From the NCBI GenBank assembly GCA_002702655.1, contig PABB01000017.1, positions 150,805 through 214,804 of the forward strand: a stretch of DNA of 64,000 nt, given 5' to 3'. This DNA is from Planctomycetaceae bacterium. GTDB taxonomy: Bacteria; Planctomycetota; Planctomycetia; Pirellulales; Lacipirellulaceae. Both the position numbers and the translations under genes were made by a program. This document shows, one piece after another, positions 27,039 to 35,113 of this stretch; position 1 is the stretch's first letter; every line of letters starts with the position of its first letter. The notes under the pieces are model-generated. The model was not told the origin of the DNA and did no database searches. It saw only the letters and a list, made by a program, of their open reading frames with translations.

Positions 27039-28580
27039 ATGTGCCGAATGGCATTGCGTCTTGACCGACGAAAAGCTGCCAAGGCTCTCTTGGCTGCCGG
27101 CTGCTGTGCAGCCGCTGCCGAGCCGCTGCGCGCCGACCTTGTGAAATCGCAAGCTGCGATCAAGGTGGACATTGCGCCGCGGTACGAACTTTCGCCCCAT
27201 CTGTTCATGCAATTCATGGAACCGCTCGGCGTGACCGACGGGTCCGTGGAGGCCGCCTGGGACCATCGTCGGCAAGCGTGGCGCGAGGATGTCGTCGACG
27301 TCACGCGTCAACTGGCGCCGGGGATGATGCGGTGGGGCGGCATCTTCACCGACTTCTATCGGTGGCGCGAGGGCGTCGGGCCGCGCGACCAGCGCGTGCC
27401 CATGCTGAACCTGATGTGGGGCGGCGTCGAAACCAACCAAGTTGGCACCGCCGAGTTTCACGACTTTTGCCAGCAGGTCGGCGCCGATCCGCTGATGTGC
27501 GTCAATTTTCAAGGCGACGGCCGCGAGCAGTACCGCCGCGCGAACGGCCGCGAACGGTGGGGCGACGTCCGCGAAGCGGCCGACTGGGTGGCTTACTGCA
27601 ACGACCCGCACAACGAAGAGCGCCGCCGCGACGGATACGAGCAGCCGCTGACAATTCGCCACTGGCAACTGGGCAACGAAACGTCCTACGATCGCGCCGG
27701 GTTCGATCGCGAGACCGCGATTGCCAAGACCGTCGAGTTTGCCAAGGCCATGCGGGCGGTTGATCCCGAAATTCGCATCATCGCTTGGGGCGACTCGGGA
27801 TGGGGGCCGGCCATGCACGATCGCGCAGGCGAGCTGGTCGATATGCTGGCATTCCATCATATGTTCAACCCCGACCGCCCTGACGAACCTGTCTTGGCCG
27901 GCGAGCGGTATCGCCGCGACCCCGCGGCCACCTGGGACTGCCTGATGGACGCGTGGCAGCACAACGACCGCAAGATCCGCGAAGTGCGGGCTAGTCTTGA
28001 CGGACGCGCAGCGCCGCTGGCAATGACCGAATGCCATTTTGCCATCCCGGGGCGTGATCGCTGCGACGTGTTGTCAACGTGGGCGGCGGGCGTCTCCTAC
28101 GGGCGGATACTCAACAACCACCAGCGGCACGGGGATGTCTTGAAGATCGCGACAGCGGCCGACTTCTGCGGGACGCGTTGGCAGGTCAATGCGGTCATGA
28201 TCCCGGTGCCGCAGGGCCGCGCCTACCTGATGCCGGTCGCCCGCGTCATGCAACTGTATCGAGCCCACTTGGGCGAGCGCGCCGTCGATGTCGCCGCGGC
28301 AGGGGACCTCGACGTGGTGGGAAGCCGCACGGGCGACACTGTTTTTCTGCACGTCGTGAACACCAGCCGCACCGCCGCGGTCCCGGCCGAGCTGGAGCTC
28401 TCGACGGGCAAGGTGAAGTGCGCGCGGAGGTTTTCGATTGTCGAGCAGCCGGAAGTCGAGGTTTCGCAACTCAACGATAACGCCGTGATGCAAGTCGCCG
28501 AGGTCGAGTTGCCAGCCGACAAAGCGTGGGAGTTCCCCGCTGCTTCTGTCAGTGCCGTGGAGGTGGAAATCGCCGTGTAA
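27039..28580 (+). CDS. GH51-like alpha-L-arabinofuranosidase
   Basis: The product of about 513 residues starts with a possible signal or lipoprotein-like segment (AAKALLAAGCCAAAAEPL). The rest resembles GH51 arabinofuranosidases. FMQFMEPLG near the N-terminus and MMRWGGIFTDFYRWREGVGP match the conserved early barrel. The acid/base motif IRHWQLGNETSY has its glutamate at about E214, and AMTECHFAI holds the nucleophile at about E331. A C-terminal beta-domain follows. These enzymes release arabinose from arabinoxylan or arabinan. The start is uncertain: ATGs at 27015, 27039 and 27048 are all possible. It lies in the same direction as the SDR and downstream of a candidate operator. Confidence 0.85.
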   Translation: MCRMALRLDRRKAAKALLAAGCCAAAAEPLRADLVKSQAAIKVDIAPRYELSPHLFMQFMEPLGVTDGSVEAAWDHRRQAWREDVVDVTRQLAPGMMRWGGIFTDFYRWREGVGPRDQRVPMLNLMWGGVETNQVGTAEFHDFCQQVGADPLMCVNFQGDGREQYRRANGRERWGDVREAADWVAYCNDPHNEERRRDGYEQPLTIRHWQLGNETSYDRAGFDRETAIAKTVEFAKAMRAVDPEIRIIAWGDSGWGPAMHDRAGELVDMLAFHHMFNPDRPDEPVLAGERYRRDPAATWDCLMDAWQHNDRKIREVRASLDGRAAPLAMTECHFAIPGRDRCDVLSTWAAGVSYGRILNNHQRHGDVLKIATAADFCGTRWQVNAVMIPVPQGRAYLMPVARVMQLYRAHLGERAVDVAAAGDLDVVGSRTGDTVFLHVVNTSRTAAVPAELELSTGKVKCARRFSIVEQPEVEVSQLNDNAVMQVAEVELPADKAWEFPAASVSAVEVEIAV

Positions 28581-29206
28581 AACGAATGCGGAGTGCGAGC
28601 ATGCGTCGCCAGCAGGCATTCGGCAGAGGATGTCGAGCGATTCGTTCCATTCCGTGAAAATGAATATGTCGAGCGAAGGTTTTTGGTCCGCTTCGTCGTC
28701 GACGGAAAAAGTTTGGCAAATCTCATCTCTTGTCGGAGTCCTATGCAACGAAACGATCAGCCTTGGTATTTACAGTCAGAGATCGCGCCGCCGGCAGCCC
28801 GCGAGGTGCCTGGGGGCAGACAGCTTGCGGCTGTCGGCAGCGCTTCTTCTTGAGAGTCTTGTGATCGGATGCTTCTTCCGAAGCAGAAGCACCGCTCGAG
28901 GAGTTGGCAGGTCCGGCCGAAAGACGGCGATCGCCGTCGTGGCAGTAGCCATGCCGCTCCCGTGATTCCGTGTCAAGGACGTCGCCTTTGGCGATGCGAG
29001 TCAGCGTGGCTTGCGAGGTCGGCGGGCAAAGCAGCGGGCTTTGTCGTCAAGCCGGGTGCGAGCGCCTCGCGGCTTGGATGCGACGCGCGCGAGTTCGGCT
29101 GACGGAGCCGAACCCCAGTTTGATTTACTCCCGATGGTCGACAACTGTGGTCCATAAGCGACACCAGGGACCTTTTCACCCAGCTCACTCAGCCGGAGGA
29201 CGATTG
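28581..29206. other. Non-coding region before the first LamG gene
   Basis: This stretch of 626 bases contains no open frame with protein-like composition. I see no clear terminator, promoter or repeat in it, apart from a strong ribosome-binding site at its end. Confidence 0.4.
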
Positions 29207-30703
29207 ATGAGTTTCTACTCGAAGAAGACAAACCGCAGACCAGGCGTGGCCGGGCTGTGCGCCGCCGCATGCCTGACCGCTGCGTTTGCTGGCACGACCG
29301 ATGCCGCTCTCGTTAATAAGTACACATTCAACGACGGCACGGCCAACGACTCGGTCGGCACGGCGCACGGCACGATCATTGACAATACGGGTATCCACAC
29401 GTTTACCGGCGGCGCCCTCGATCTGCGGGCGCACAACGGCGAGAACTCGAATCAGGACTTTTCGAATCCCGCGACCGTCGGCGCCTATGTCGACCTTCCC
29501 AACGGCACCTTCACCGATGCCGTCACCGCCGGCACGTTCGGCGCCGTGACGATCGAAGCCTGGTTCACCGTCGAGACGCACCGCGATTGGGCCCGGCTCA
29601 TTGATTTCGGCACCAGCGACCTCGGCGAAGATTCCTCGGCAGGTGCGCCGAATTCGGAGTACGTCTTCATCGCCCCGCGGCGCGGCGGCAATTTCACGGC
29701 GGGCTCGACGCACAACTCGGCCGGCGACGTGTTTACCGATTCTCCCACGGTCTCCACGAATGTGCAGCACCACATCGTCTATACGCTGGATCAGAACGAT
29801 TTCACCGGCAGCCTTGACGGCACCGCCACGCTGTATGTTGACAACGGCGCCCCGGTCGTCAGCGGCATTGCCGGCGGTCTGTTCCTGGATTTCATCAACG
29901 ACCACAACAATTGGATCGGTCGCGCCCAGTGGCCCGACGCGCTGTTCGACGGCTTGGTCAACGAAGTGAGCATCTACGACGTAGCGCTCACCGCCGGCGA
30001 AGTCGCTGCCAATTTCGCCGCCGGTCCCGATCCGGTGCCGCTGCCCGTGCTACGGGTCAATCGCGACACCGGCGAGGTCAGCCTGGTCAATCCGGCGGGC
30101 ACGTCGTTCAATGTCACCAGCTACTCGATCACGTCGGCCAACGGCGCCCTGAACCCGGCCGGTTGGACCACGATCGACACCGGGTCGTTTGATCCCGACG
30201 GCACGTGGACGGCTTCCTCGGTCACCACCACCGACATTTCCGAAGCCAACACCGGCGGCGCCGCCGATGGCGGGACCATTGTCGGCGGCGGCTCGCAGTC
30301 GATCGGCTCGGCCTGGAGTCAAACTCCGCTGTCTTCCGACCTGCAGTTCTCGTTCACGCTGGCTGGCGGCACCAGCGGCGCGGGCTTGATTGAGTACGTC
30401 GGCGACGACCCGATCCGCAGCGACCTGAACGGCGACGGCAACGTCGACGAAACGGACTGGGCCGTGTTCATCGCGAACAACGGGCAGTCGTTCGGCGCCG
30501 ACCTGCCGGTCATCGCGTACCTCAAGGGCGATCTCGATAACGATTTGGACAACGACTACAACGACTACAAGTTGTTCAAAAACGACTTCATCGCCGCCAA
30601 CGGCGCGGCCGCGTTTGCCGCCCTGTCCGGCGTTCCTGAACCGGCTTCGCTGGCCCTGGCGGCTCTGGCCGTCCTCGGTCTGGCGGCCGCTCGGCGTCGT
30701 TAG
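29207..30703 (+). CDS. LamG-domain PEP-CTERM surface protein
   Basis: The 498-residue exported protein begins with a signal peptide (about 1-34). A LamG/concanavalin-like domain follows (about 35-280), with LVNKYTFNDGTANDSVG, TIEAWFTVET and NNWIGRAQWPDALFDGLVNE. A beta-rich middle leads to a dockerin-like calcium segment (DLNGDGNVDETDWAVF, then GDLDNDLDNDYNDYKLF). The protein ends in a PEP-CTERM signal, VPEPASL plus a hydrophobic helix and RRR. The start is fixed by a strong GGAGGA at 29195-29200, six bases before ATG. It is a paralogue of the next gene. LamG domains often bind carbohydrate, and the glycoside-hydrolase context supports glycan binding at the surface. Confidence 0.92.
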   Translation: MSFYSKKTNRRPGVAGLCAAACLTAAFAGTTDAALVNKYTFNDGTANDSVGTAHGTIIDNTGIHTFTGGALDLRAHNGENSNQDFSNPATVGAYVDLPNGTFTDAVTAGTFGAVTIEAWFTVETHRDWARLIDFGTSDLGEDSSAGAPNSEYVFIAPRRGGNFTAGSTHNSAGDVFTDSPTVSTNVQHHIVYTLDQNDFTGSLDGTATLYVDNGAPVVSGIAGGLFLDFINDHNNWIGRAQWPDALFDGLVNEVSIYDVALTAGEVAANFAAGPDPVPLPVLRVNRDTGEVSLVNPAGTSFNVTSYSITSANGALNPAGWTTIDTGSFDPDGTWTASSVTTTDISEANTGGAADGGTIVGGGSQSIGSAWSQTPLSSDLQFSFTLAGGTSGAGLIEYVGDDPIRSDLNGDGNVDETDWAVFIANNGQSFGADLPVIAYLKGDLDNDLDNDYNDYKLFKNDFIAANGAAAFAALSGVPEPASLALAALAVLGLAAARRR

Positions 30704-30768
30704 GAAGTTCGAATCCGAACTCGATCCGTTATCGATTGAATACACGCATACCAACTTGGAGCTTGACA

Positions 30769-32325
30769 ATGCACAGACGAATCCTTCACGCACGACTGAC
30801 GCTGGCCGCCGCAATGGCGGCAACGGCGCTGGTTGCGGTCGACGCCGACGCGGCGCTCCGCAATCGCTATAGCTTCACCTCCGACGCCACCGACTCGGTG
30901 AGCGGACAGAACGGCACGCTCTTTGGCGCCAACGGGTCGTTTTCCGACGGCCAGCTGCATCTCAGCAACACGGGCGAAGGCTCGACCGATCCGGGCACGA
31001 CCGGAGCCTACCTGGACCTGCCGAACGGGCTGATCAGCAGTGCGGCCGCCGCCGATTCGGTCGGCACGGTGACCGTGGAGTTCTGGATCACCATGCAGGC
31101 CAATCGCAACTGGGCCGCGGCGTTCTCCGCTGGCAAGAGCAACCAGGGCGAGGACACCGCCACGTGCTGCAACGGCGACGAACCCTACATTCAGATCATC
31201 CCCCGCACGGGCGATGGCGGTCGCGGCAATGACTTTCGCGTCACCTCCAACGCCGAGGGGATTGCCGAAGACGCCGGCCCGTACTGGGTCGACGATGCCA
31301 ACGATGGCGACGGCACCGATCTGCAAGTGGGCGTCAAGGAGCACATTGTTGCGATCTTCGATCAGTCGGGCGCAGCGCCGGGCACGATCACCGTCTTCCG
31401 CAACGGCAGCCTCATGGACGCGCCCCAGCCGATTAACCCCAACCTGGACCTGACCACGTTTGCCGGCGGTTCCGACACGACCGGTTCGGGCCCTGGCGAC
31501 GTCGGTCACCCGAATCCCGGCTACGATCCCAACGCGATCGACTACAACGTGTGGCTGGGTCGCTCGCAGTGGGGAGACGCGCTGGCCGCCGCCAGCTACG
31601 ACGAGTTGCGGGTCTACAGCCACGCCGTCACGGCCCAGGAAGCCCTGGCCGGTACGGTGTTCGGTCCGGACGCCACGGGCGTCTCGGCGATCCCCTCGAT
31701 CGAGGTCGACAAGGACACCGGCAAAATCACGCTGAAGAATAACGAAGCGGCGCCGGTGAACATCGAGTACTACAGCATCACCAGTGCCGCCGGAGCCCTC
31801 AGCACGGCCGGTTGGAATAGCCTGGACAGCCAAAACTACAACGCGGTCGACGGCGACGATGTCGGCAGCACCGCCGGCGATTCGGTCGGCGAGGGCTGGG
31901 ACGAGTCGGGCGGCGCCAATGCCAACCAACTCATCGAACTGTTCCTGGGCGAGGCGGGCTCGGTCCTGGCGTCCAGCGATACGTTGGATCTGGGTAACGC
32001 TTACAACACGTCTGTGTTCGGCGCTGCCGACGGCGACCTCGTCTTCCAGTTCGGCCTGACTGGCGGAGCGTTGATCACCGCCGACGTGACCTACGTGGGC
32101 GGCGGCGGTACGCCGGGCGACTTCAACAGCGATGGCAAGGTCGACGGCGCCGACTTCCTGGCGTGGCAACGCAATCCGGGCGTTGGCTCGCTGAGCGACT
32201 GGCAGGCGAACTATGGCGCCGGAACGGCGGCGGCCGCCGCCGGTTCGGTGCCCGAACCGGGGACAATCGTCTTGGCGATGATGAGTTTGACGGGGCTCAT
32301 CGGCGTCGCCCGACGGTTGGGCTAG
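30769..32325 (+). CDS. LamG-domain PEP-CTERM surface protein (paralogue)
   Basis: The 518-residue protein shares the plan of its upstream neighbour: signal peptide, LamG domain, dockerin-like segment and PEP-CTERM end. The LamG domain shows LRNRYSFTSDATDSVSG, GAYLDLPNGLIS and TVEFWITMQANRNW. The dockerin-like part, DFNSDGKVDGADFLAWQRNP, is a single clear repeat. A local insertion with TATCCNGDEP carries two adjacent cysteines, unusual for this family. The C-terminus is VPEPGTI, a helix and RR. The gap to the previous gene is 65 bases and the strand is the same, so the two paralogues are likely co-transcribed after tandem duplication. Confidence 0.92.
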   Translation: MHRRILHARLTLAAAMAATALVAVDADAALRNRYSFTSDATDSVSGQNGTLFGANGSFSDGQLHLSNTGEGSTDPGTTGAYLDLPNGLISSAAAADSVGTVTVEFWITMQANRNWAAAFSAGKSNQGEDTATCCNGDEPYIQIIPRTGDGGRGNDFRVTSNAEGIAEDAGPYWVDDANDGDGTDLQVGVKEHIVAIFDQSGAAPGTITVFRNGSLMDAPQPINPNLDLTTFAGGSDTTGSGPGDVGHPNPGYDPNAIDYNVWLGRSQWGDALAAASYDELRVYSHAVTAQEALAGTVFGPDATGVSAIPSIEVDKDTGKITLKNNEAAPVNIEYYSITSAAGALSTAGWNSLDSQNYNAVDGDDVGSTAGDSVGEGWDESGGANANQLIELFLGEAGSVLASSDTLDLGNAYNTSVFGAADGDLVFQFGLTGGALITADVTYVGGGGTPGDFNSDGKVDGADFLAWQRNPGVGSLSDWQANYGAGTAAAAAGSVPEPGTIVLAMMSLTGLIGVARRLG

Positions 32326-32338
32326 AACCCCACGCTGG

Positions 32339-32373
32339 CGACCTGCGGGTTCGGCCTTCGGACCCGCAGGTCG
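32339..32373 (+). terminator. Hairpin after the second LamG gene
   Basis: CGACCTGCGGGT (32339-32350) pairs perfectly with ACCCGCAGGTCG (32362-32373) around an 11-base loop, 13 bases after the LamG gene's stop. No T-run follows, so an intrinsic terminator is only one reading. Confidence 0.5.
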
Positions 32374-32497
32374 ACCCGGCCTGTGGCGTCTTTGCACGCC
32401 GCCGTGTCGGACAATCCAAAACTACACGTTTCACGGCGGCTCGATACAATTATTGCGCGTCGGCACGGAACACTACTGGTAAGGGACTCGCCCAGTC

Positions 32498-33586
32498 ATG
32501 AAACAAAACTCATTCCGCACCGCACACCGCGCTTTCACGCTGGTCGAACTGCTGGTCGTGATCGCCATCATCGGCGTGTTGGTCGCCCTGCTGCTGCCGG
32601 CAATCCAAGCCGCGCGCGAGGCCGCCCGCCGTAGCACGTGCACGAACCACGTGAAGAATATTTCGATCGCATGTCTCAACTACGAGAATGCGAAGAAGGA
32701 GATGCCTTACGGGCGGAAATTCAACTACTGGGATGCCTACACGTGGACCGAGCTGATCCTGCCCTACATCGAGCAGCAGCCGGTGTACGATCTGTTCTGG
32801 ACTCTCAACGACCCAGACCCGGTCGCTACGAACGGAACGACCGCCACGTCGTCCAGTCCGATTGGTAACGACGATCGATTGCGGCAAGCGCGGACCACAG
32901 AGATTCCCATCTACTACTGTCCCAGTGACGGTACGCCAATTCCCAACGAAATTGGGACGGCTTCCTTCGGGTTCTTGCGAGGGAACTACCGCGGCTGCGT
33001 CGGCGCCGGCGACATGTACGGCTTCCTGCCGGCGCCGCCGTCCGTGTTCTCGACTGCCATGCGGCAACTCGTGCAATCGGACAACAATGCGTTAATTGGC
33101 GTGTTTGGGGTTCAGGTACCGGGGACCGGATTTACGGAGATTAAGATTCCGGCGAATAAACTGGCACAGATTGGCGATGGCACCTCCAATACGTTGATGA
33201 TTTCCGAGGGCGTCGCGCCCACGGTACAGAACTGGGGCGGGCCAATTGGCGGCATGATCTACGGCAATATGGGAGGCGCTCTTTTCTCCGCAGCCGAAAG
33301 TCCCAATACCTCGAATCCTGACCGAATCATCGGTCCCTGTCCGCAGCATGATCTCAATCCGCCCGACGATGGCTACACGCAACCTTGCGACGCCGTCGGC
33401 GGTCACCCGGGAGCCGGACGGCAAGGCGGTCGCAGCGCCACGGCGTTTGCGAGAAGCCTGCATCCGGGCGGCGTCGTGGCTTCGATGGCCGACGCGTCCG
33501 TCCATTTTCTGACGGATGGAACCGATACCGAAGTCATGCGTGCGTTGGGGACGAGGAATTTGGGCGATATTTCCGAGATCCAATAG
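32498..33586 (+). CDS. DUF1559 pseudopilin-like protein
   Basis: The 362-residue protein carries a type IV pilin-like N-terminus ([20 protein letters not shown]), cleaved after the short basic leader by a prepilin peptidase. The diagnostic planctomycete sequence [12 protein letters not shown] follows. Its C-terminus holds the HX9DG motif, HPGGVVASMADASVHFL. DUF1559 proteins occur in large numbers in planctomycetes and are thought to be surface or secretion-system pseudopilins; the role is not known. The glycine-to-lipoprotein neighbour downstream is a common partner. Cysteine pairs in the middle (YYCPSDG, then GPCPQHD) may form disulphides. Confidence 0.94.
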   Translation: MKQNSFRTAHRAFTLVELLVVIAIIGVLVALLLPAIQAAREAARRSTCTNHVKNISIACLNYENAKKEMPYGRKFNYWDAYTWTELILPYIEQQPVYDLFWTLNDPDPVATNGTTATSSSPIGNDDRLRQARTTEIPIYYCPSDGTPIPNEIGTASFGFLRGNYRGCVGAGDMYGFLPAPPSVFSTAMRQLVQSDNNALIGVFGVQVPGTGFTEIKIPANKLAQIGDGTSNTLMISEGVAPTVQNWGGPIGGMIYGNMGGALFSAAESPNTSNPDRIIGPCPQHDLNPPDDGYTQPCDAVGGHPGAGRQGGRSATAFARSLHPGGVVASMADASVHFLTDGTDTEVMRALGTRNLGDISEIQ

Positions 33587-33645
33587 TCCCTCGGCGCATC
33601 TGACATGCCCGCTTGACGAAAATGCCTGAAAGGAAGCGATCAATC

Positions 33646-34068
33646 ATGTTATCCATTCATCGCATCGCACTCATCGGTGCGCTGTTGCTGATGGCAGGTT
33701 GCGAAACGAAGACCACGGTTTCGGGAACGGTCACCTACAATGGCGAGCCGGTTCAAAAAGGGTATATGTCTTTCGCGCCCAGTGGCGGCAAAGGCCAGTC
33801 GTTTGCCGCCCCAATTGTTGATGGCCAGTACAGCGTTGCCGAGGCGGCTCCTGGCCAGATGACGGCGGTGGCGACTGGGTCGCGCGAAATCGATCACTAC
33901 GCAAGCTCGGCTGACGCCTACGCGAGTGGTGGCGGCGATCGCGCTCACACCACCGCTGACGCGGATTACATCGCAGCGGATGCCGAGGGCAATAGTCAGC
34001 AGGTTGAAATCAAACCTGGCGCGCAAGTGTTCGATCTTGCGATTACAGGGCCGCCAGCGCCGAAGTAG
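33646..34068 (+). CDS. Small lipoprotein with carboxypeptidase-regulatory-like fold
   Basis: The 140-residue protein has a lipoprotein signal (ALIGALLLMAGC, cysteine at about 18). A short beta-domain typical of planctomycete lipoproteins next to DUF1559 genes follows: VSGTVTYNGEPVQKGYMSFAP, then DGQYSVAEAAPGQ. This resembles the carboxypeptidase regulatory-like domain. The start at 33646 is preceded by AGGAAGCG; a longer open frame from 33613 is less likely. It lies 59 bases after the DUF1559 gene and is probably co-expressed. Function unknown. Confidence 0.88.
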   Translation: MLSIHRIALIGALLLMAGCETKTTVSGTVTYNGEPVQKGYMSFAPSGGKGQSFAAPIVDGQYSVAEAAPGQMTAVATGSREIDHYASSADAYASGGGDRAHTTADADYIAADAEGNSQQVEIKPGAQVFDLAITGPPAPK

Positions 34069-34102
34069 CGTTTGCGCCGTCGATTGTCGCAGCGAGCATC
34101 GT

Positions 34103-35113
34103 CTACGATCGCCCTGGCGGCAGACGTTCCAAACTCGGCAACTGCACGTCCATCGCCACGCTGCGCACGTCCTGCTCGGCGCCGTGAAAGTCTTTCACGG
34201 CAGTCATATCGACCGACCAGTGGTCGGTGGGCACGACCAGTTTCCCGGTCGTGCCCCGCATCTCGAAGATGTGCTGCGGGCAGGCCACCCCGCTGAGCCG
34301 CTCGCGCAGCCGGCTCATGATGGCCACCTCGTCCGCGAGCGGCATCACGAACCGCATGGTCGTGGCGATCGGGTGGCAGTGGTACAGGTAGTACGGCCGC
34401 ACGCCCAGTTGCGCCAGCCGGGTGAACAGCCGCGCCAGCACGTCGACGTCGTCGTTGACCCCCTTAAGGAACACCGACTGGCAGATCAGCACGTACCCCA
34501 GCCGCCGCAGCCGCGAGATCGCGGCCTCGGTCTCGGCAGTGAGTTCATCGGGGTGGTCCACATGCAGGCTTAGGTACGGCGTCGGCCGACACTCGGCCAG
34601 CCGCCCCAGCAGGTCAAAGTCGACCCGCTCGGGCGCTTGCAGTGGAAACCGCGTGTGGATCCGCAAGATCGCCACGCGCGACACGTCCGCCAATGCGGTC
34701 CACGCCCGCTCCAGCCCGCGGGGATGGGTGAGCGGATCGCCGCCGCTGAAGATCACCTCGGTGATCTCCGTTCGCTCGGCCACGTACTCGACCGCCGCGT
34801 CGATGTCGGCGTCGGTAAGCCGGCCTTCGCTGTCGAGCCCGACGCCCACGCGGTCCTGCCGCTCGCAGTAGCGGCAATTCGCCGCGCAGGTGTAGCTGAG
34901 CAGCACAATCGCCCGACCGGGGTACTTGTAAACGAGTCCCTTGGTCCGTGTGAGCTGTTTTTCGAGAAACAGGTCCGCGCCGCGGTTCGCCGGCACGTCT
35001 TCGTGCGCGGGGTCGAACTCGTACATCGTCCGCACGGCGTCGCTCGACTGGGCGAGGCGGCGCAGAAAGGGCGTTGTCTTTTCGGCAAAGCGGTCGTCGG
35101 CTGCAGTCGTCAC
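34103..35113 (-). CDS. KamA-family radical SAM protein (lysine 2,3-aminomutase-like)
   Basis: The 336-residue protein binds a radical-SAM [4Fe-4S] cluster through CAANCRYC (C76, C80, C83). It has SGGDPL at about 123-128 and RIHTRFP near 151-157, as in lysine 2,3-aminomutase and EpmB. A C-terminal lysine in RGTTGKLVVP (about K291) sits where these enzymes bind pyridoxal phosphate. Whether it makes beta-lysine or modifies a protein cannot be decided; no elongation factor P gene is adjacent. The start is a GTG at 35113 that overlaps the CRTAC1 stop as GTGA. It is the last gene of a tightly coupled operon with secreted cytochrome and CRTAC1 genes, an unusual partner set. Confidence 0.9.
   Translation of the reverse strand: MTTAADDRFAEKTTPFLRRLAQSSDAVRTMYEFDPAHEDVPANRGADLFLEKQLTRTKGLVYKYPGRAIVLLSYTCAANCRYCERQDRVGVGLDSEGRLTDADIDAAVEYVAERTEITEVIFSGGDPLTHPRGLERAWTALADVSRVAILRIHTRFPLQAPERVDFDLLGRLAECRPTPYLSLHVDHPDELTAETEAAISRLRRLGYVLICQSVFLKGVNDDVDVLARLFTRLAQLGVRPYYLYHCHPIATTMRFVMPLADEVAIMSRLRERLSGVACPQHIFEMRGTTGKLVVPTDHWSVDMTAVKDFHGAEQDVRSVAMDVQLPSLERLPPGRS

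Noticed and set aside
30700-32397. Minus-strand 565-codon open frame
   Set aside because: Antisense to the second LamG gene, with no domain recognised.
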